Source: Phoronis ovalis
Lineage: Eukaryota; Phoronida; Phoronidae
NCBI GenBank assembly: GCA_028565635.1
Contig: JAOXYB010069945.1
Coordinates: 1-19,971 of the forward strand
DNA: 19,971 nt
Direction of reading: 5' to 3'
In this document: positions 17,418 through 19,971 of the stretch, in pieces
Layout of the letters: every line of letters begins with the position of its first letter
How positions within the stretch are numbered: the stretch's first letter is position 1
The notes under the pieces: model-generated
What the model saw: only the letters and a program-made list of their open reading frames with translations
Told to the model about the DNA's origin: nothing
Databases searched by the model: none
Translations under genes and position numbers: made by a program

Positions 17418-19971
17418 TCATAACTTTTTCTTGCAATGCTTCTTGTGTACAGCAAGAGCCCGCTTATTAAATTCTAATCCACACGTGGGGCATGGTAACA
17501 TTTTTAATGGTGACCCTGCTGTTCCCTTCATTATAGCAACTGATAACTCAGTTACTCCTAATCGCTTCAATTCCCGCTCTGTTCTAGTAGTTGGAGCTTT
17601 ACTAGAAGACACTTTGGGTTCACGTTCTTGAATTTCAGTTTCATTTTTGTTCACTGTTGCTTTCTTCCCTCGAGGTTTCCCATCATTCTGAACTTTTTTA
17701 ATCAATACTGTATCTGGTAAACTAAGCCTCCTTTCTTTGCGGAATCTTTCAGAATTGCTGTTTGTCTGGGTTCGTGACCTTCTACCTTCTTCAACGGTTG
17801 AAGATGGCGATACTGTTAGACCCAATCTTTTCAAATATCGATTTACTTTTACGGGTTCAGTCACAGGAGTTTTACCTTTCTCTTCCACATTTGCTGATTT
17901 GGATGGTAAAATGTCTGCATTTGAGGTACGTTTTTCTATCGTTTTCTTAGCATAAGTTGTACGTTGCTCTTGTTTACAATTTGTAGCTGAACCGTAAACT
18001 GCCTGTATCTTAGCTTGCTTCGCTGATGTAAAATCAAGAAAACTTTTTTCAAAATCATTCCTTCCTGCATTTGATGGACTTTTATTCAAGGAATTGTCTC
18101 CACCACCTTTCACATCTTGTATCACTTTATTTGTTAGCAAAGAGGTTTCATTACCGGAATCTGTGCGTAAAATTTTACTTGGATAATTATCCTCATTATC
18201 GTCTGTGCTACGCTTTAATCTCTCACTTTTCTGATCATCAGCTGCAGCAAGTAATGGATTTTCAATATCACTGTCATCAGACACTAGTATTGTAGGCGTG
18301 GACGTAGCTTCCCTCTTTTTCTCTGCCACAGCTAGCCAATCAGGTGTCATAGACTTTGAAAGTGTGTCCTCCGACTCTGTAGTAGGATTTTTAAAGTTTT
18401 CTACATTCAGAGATTTAGGACGATGTTTATTTGCATACAAATCACAACTCATATGATGCTTGGTTAGTTCGTTAGATAATATCATGCACTTGCAGCCGTC
18501 ACACAGAAGTTTACGAGAATAAGTTTTTGCTGGCCTGTACCCCATTAACTCCTTGAACTTTGAATTATCACACACTACACCACTATTGATGGTGGAATCT
18601 GATGACTTGTATGGTTTCTTTACACGTTCAGTAACTTTCATATTTTGTACATTTTTCTCCTTTGCTTTACTACATTCTTTCTTAGAGCTATAACTGATGG
18701 AGTCTAAATTGTTACTGCGAGTTTGGGCTCTATTGGATTTTTCTAATGGAGAACTTTTGAAAAATTTTAAACCAGATGTTTTACTCTCTTCAAGTCCTAA
18801 ATTTTTACACTCTTGTGATGTTGCAATTTCTTCTTTATCCGGTATTTCCTTTTCACAAGTCTCAATTTTAGATGTCTTCTCCTCATTTTTTAAATCATTA
18901 GACTGCTTTTCCACATCCACAGTATTGTTAATTCTTTCAATACAAGCTGTATTCTCACAATGTTCAACTTTGTTTTCTTGAAATGTTTTTGTTACAACAG
19001 TTTTAAGTGATTTCAACAATTTTGATTCTAAATCTGTAGGATTTTTCTCTTCCTCAGCTTTGTCTATTTTTTCTACAGGAGTAATATTTTCTGAAGAAAA
19101 TGTATCAAATAAACCCTGCCTATCAGCTGAACTTGGTGTCAAAGGTCTTCTTGGAGAATCTGATCTTTTACAAGATCTGTCATCTCCACGGGGGGTAAGT
19201 TTCTCTTCTTTTTGTTGAGAGTTTTCTAGATCTCCTACATTTCTTACGTTACGCAAGCTATCATCCAACGAAATTTCTCTATCTAGCGGCTTTGTCAGGT
19301 CATTAATCTTAGATGTATTATTACTTATTAATGCATTAGCTGATTCACATGTAGCGTCAGATTCTGCACTGACATTTGTAGTATTGCTTTTATTGTTATC
19401 TTCAGACAGAGAATAAGCAAGAGTCTGATTCTTAGTAACAGATATAGCATTGCTATCATCTTTGGCTGGCTGAGCAGTTTGAGCAGATGTGGATTTATCT
19501 GACAGTAATTTTTGTTTTTTCTCATCTTCTTTAGCTGACTGAGTAGTTTTAGCAGATGTAGATCTATTTGACGGTAACTTTTGTTCTTTCTCATCTTCTT
19601 TGGCTGGCTGAGTAATTTTAGCAGATATAGATTTATCTGACGGTAACTTTAGTTTTTTCTCATCTTCTTTAGCTGGCTGAGTAGTTTTAGCAGATGTAGA
19701 TTGATCTGACAGTAATTTTTGTTTTTTCTCATCTTCTTTAGCTGGCTGAGTAGTTTTAGCAGATGTAGATTTATCTGATGGAAGGTTTTGTTTTTTCACA
19801 TCTTCTTTGGCTGGCTGAATAGTTTTAGCAGATGTAGATTTATCTGACAGTAATTTTTGTTTTTTCTCATCTTCTTTAGCTGGCTGAATAGTTCTAGCAG
19901 ATGTAGATTGATCTGACAGTAATTTTTGTTTTTTCTCATCTTCTTTAGCTGGCTGAGTAGTTTTAGCAGAT
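17418..19971 (-). CDS. Large repeat-bearing protein with two C2HC (UBZ4/ZC2HC-type) zinc fingers, 5' end outside window
   Basis: The frame has no stop for 850 codons and is still open at the right edge, so the true start lies beyond it; the GTG at 19799 is an internal Val codon inside the repeat. Numbering from the window edge, residues 1 to about 170 are 23-residue tandem repeats (QPAKEDEKKQ... type). About 170-485 is polar Ser/Lys/Glu/Asn-rich sequence, probably disordered, with SPRR and PLTP proline-directed sites. Residues 490-509 form a finger C-x2-C-x11-H-x3-C. Residues 561-570 read ILVSDDSDIE, a SUMO-interacting-type motif. LKRLG(L/V)T occurs twice nearer the end. Residues 827-846 form a second finger of identical spacing (CPTC...HKKHC), followed by KKKL and TGA. 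That spacing is shared by UBZ4 ubiquitin-binding fingers (RAD18 type) and ZC2HC fingers, so ubiquitin binding is possible but not proven. It is probably nuclear. I do not recognise the gene; this may be its last, long exon. Confidence 0.9.
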   Translation of the reverse strand, partial: SAKTTQPAKEDEKKQKLLSDQSTSARTIQPAKEDEKKQKLLSDKSTSAKTIQPAKEDVKKQNLPSDKSTSAKTTQPAKEDEKKQKLLSDQSTSAKTTQPAKEDEKKLKLPSDKSISAKITQPAKEDEKEQKLPSNRSTSAKTTQSAKEDEKKQKLLSDKSTSAQTAQPAKDDSNAISVTKNQTLAYSLSEDNNKSNTTNVSAESDATCESANALISNNTSKINDLTKPLDREISLDDSLRNVRNVGDLENSQQKEEKLTPRGDDRSCKRSDSPRRPLTPSSADRQGLFDTFSSENITPVEKIDKAEEEKNPTDLESKLLKSLKTVVTKTFQENKVEHCENTACIERINNTVDVEKQSNDLKNEEKTSKIETCEKEIPDKEEIATSQECKNLGLEESKTSGLKFFKSSPLEKSNRAQTRSNNLDSISYSSKKECSKAKEKNVQNMKVTERVKKPYKSSDSTINSGVVCDNSKFKELMGYRPAKTYSRKLLCDGCKCMILSNELTKHHMSCDLYANKHRPKSLNVENFKNPTTESEDTLSKSMTPDWLAVAEKKREATSTPTILVSDDSDIENPLLAAADDQKSERLKRSTDDNEDNYPSKILRTDSGNETSLLTNKVIQDVKGGGDNSLNKSPSNAGRNDFEKSFLDFTSAKQAKIQAVYGSATNCKQEQRTTYAKKTIEKRTSNADILPSKSANVEEKGKTPVTEPVKVNRYLKRLGLTVSPSSTVEEGRRSRTQTNSNSERFRKERRLSLPDTVLIKKVQNDGKPRGKKATVNKNETEIQEREPKVSSSKAPTTRTERELKRLGVTELSVAIMKGTAGSPLKMLPCPTCGLEFNKRALAVHKKHCKKKL
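17433..17492 (-). other. C2HC zinc finger 2 at the C-terminus
   Basis: Cys-x2-Cys-x11-His-x3-Cys, starting CPTCGLEF and ending HKKHC, followed by KKKL and the stop codon. The CPxCG start and hydrophobic residue before the His fit both UBZ4 and ZC2HC fingers. The Lys cluster after the last Cys could aid nuclear import or nucleic-acid contact. Confidence 0.75.
18444..18503 (-). other. C2HC zinc finger 1 of the large protein
   Basis: The codons give Cys-x2-Cys-x11-His-x3-Cys, beginning CDGCKC and ending HHMSC. An extra Cys directly after the second ligand and a doubled His leave some ambiguity about which residues bind metal. The spacing equals that of the C-terminal finger. The preceding basic/aromatic stretch (RPAKTYSRK) may be part of the fold. 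Confidence 0.7.
19454..19971 (-). repeat. 69-bp in-frame coding tandem repeat, about 7.5 copies, continuing past the edge
   Basis: The word catcttcttt or a one-base variant recurs at 19523, 19592, 19661, 19730, 19799, 19868 and 19937, exactly 69 bases apart. The unit is 23 codons, so copy-number change keeps the frame. Copies differ by only a few substitutions (for example K/Q at one site, T/I at another). The left-most copy near 19457 is degenerate and marks the array's C-terminal boundary in the protein. The near identity of copies indicates recent expansion or homogenisation. Confidence 0.95.

Noticed and set aside
18071-18981. Plus-strand frames inside the large gene
   Set aside because: They are antisense to the Ser/Lys/Glu-rich coding strand and have the Leu/Phe/Ser-rich makeup typical of such shadows.
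19797-19799. Start codon of the large zinc-finger gene at 19799
   Set aside because: The codon is GTG inside a tandem-repeat unit and the frame continues without a stop to the window edge, so translation must start outside.
1-19971. tRNA genes, rRNA, CRISPR arrays
   Set aside because: No B-box-like GGTTCRA word in a cloverleaf context, no rRNA-like conserved text, and no regular repeat-spacer pattern; the only regular repeats are the coding minisatellite and the satellite.

Overview
The window looks like AT-rich intergenic and gene-edge DNA from an animal nuclear genome. Evidence for this is sparse coding sequence broken into short exon-like pieces with GT/AG borders, microsatellite and satellite DNA, decayed retroelement ORFs, and no bacterial-style gene packing. 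The abundance of ACATGTA/TACATGTA words and the element families recognised make a marine invertebrate, most likely a bivalve or other mollusc, my best guess. That guess rests on composition and recalled family resemblance, not on a search.

Left third (1-9100): almost everything coding-like here lies on the minus strand and is decayed. From right to left there is (i) a proline-rich, cysteine-bearing gene with two phase-compatible exons (8157-8643 and 7758-7828), preceded by a Lys/Glu-rich tract with stops (8740-9060); (ii) a broken ORF1 with an acidic-serine/basic region and a zinc-knuckle-like cluster, resembling gag-like ORFs of invertebrate retroelements (7412-6312); (iii) a dispersed set of exon-like pieces that together match the order of a DUF6589-type protein (about 5845 down to 1386), with clear splice borders but at least two frameshifts; (iv) the N-terminal part of a DIRS-like reverse-transcriptase ORF with two stops and a frameshift (881-331). 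A field of AGGTCA direct repeats with five-base spacers sits at 2559-2983.

Middle (9100-17200): mostly unannotatable AT-rich DNA. It holds a second, plus-strand fragment resembling the DUF6589 family (10783-10907), an echo of its 3' border (12409-12452), a weak ~417-bp direct duplication (11707/12124), and a degenerate satellite of eight copies at 12868-14560. In the satellite, short (~150 bp) and long (~300 bp) monomers alternate to give a ~445 bp higher-order unit.

Right end (17200-19971): the only intact gene. A minus-strand reading frame of 850 residues, still open at the window edge, begins in a 23-residue (69-bp) tandem repeat. It then has a long polar, probably disordered region, a C2HC finger, a SUMO-interacting-type motif, and a second C2HC finger of identical spacing at the very C-terminus. 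This layout suggests a nuclear ubiquitin/SUMO-linked or nucleic-acid-binding protein. A possible plus-strand SAP-like exon (17253-17377) ends 40 bp short of its stop codon, on the opposite strand.

No tRNA, rRNA, CRISPR array or bacterial-type regulatory element was seen.
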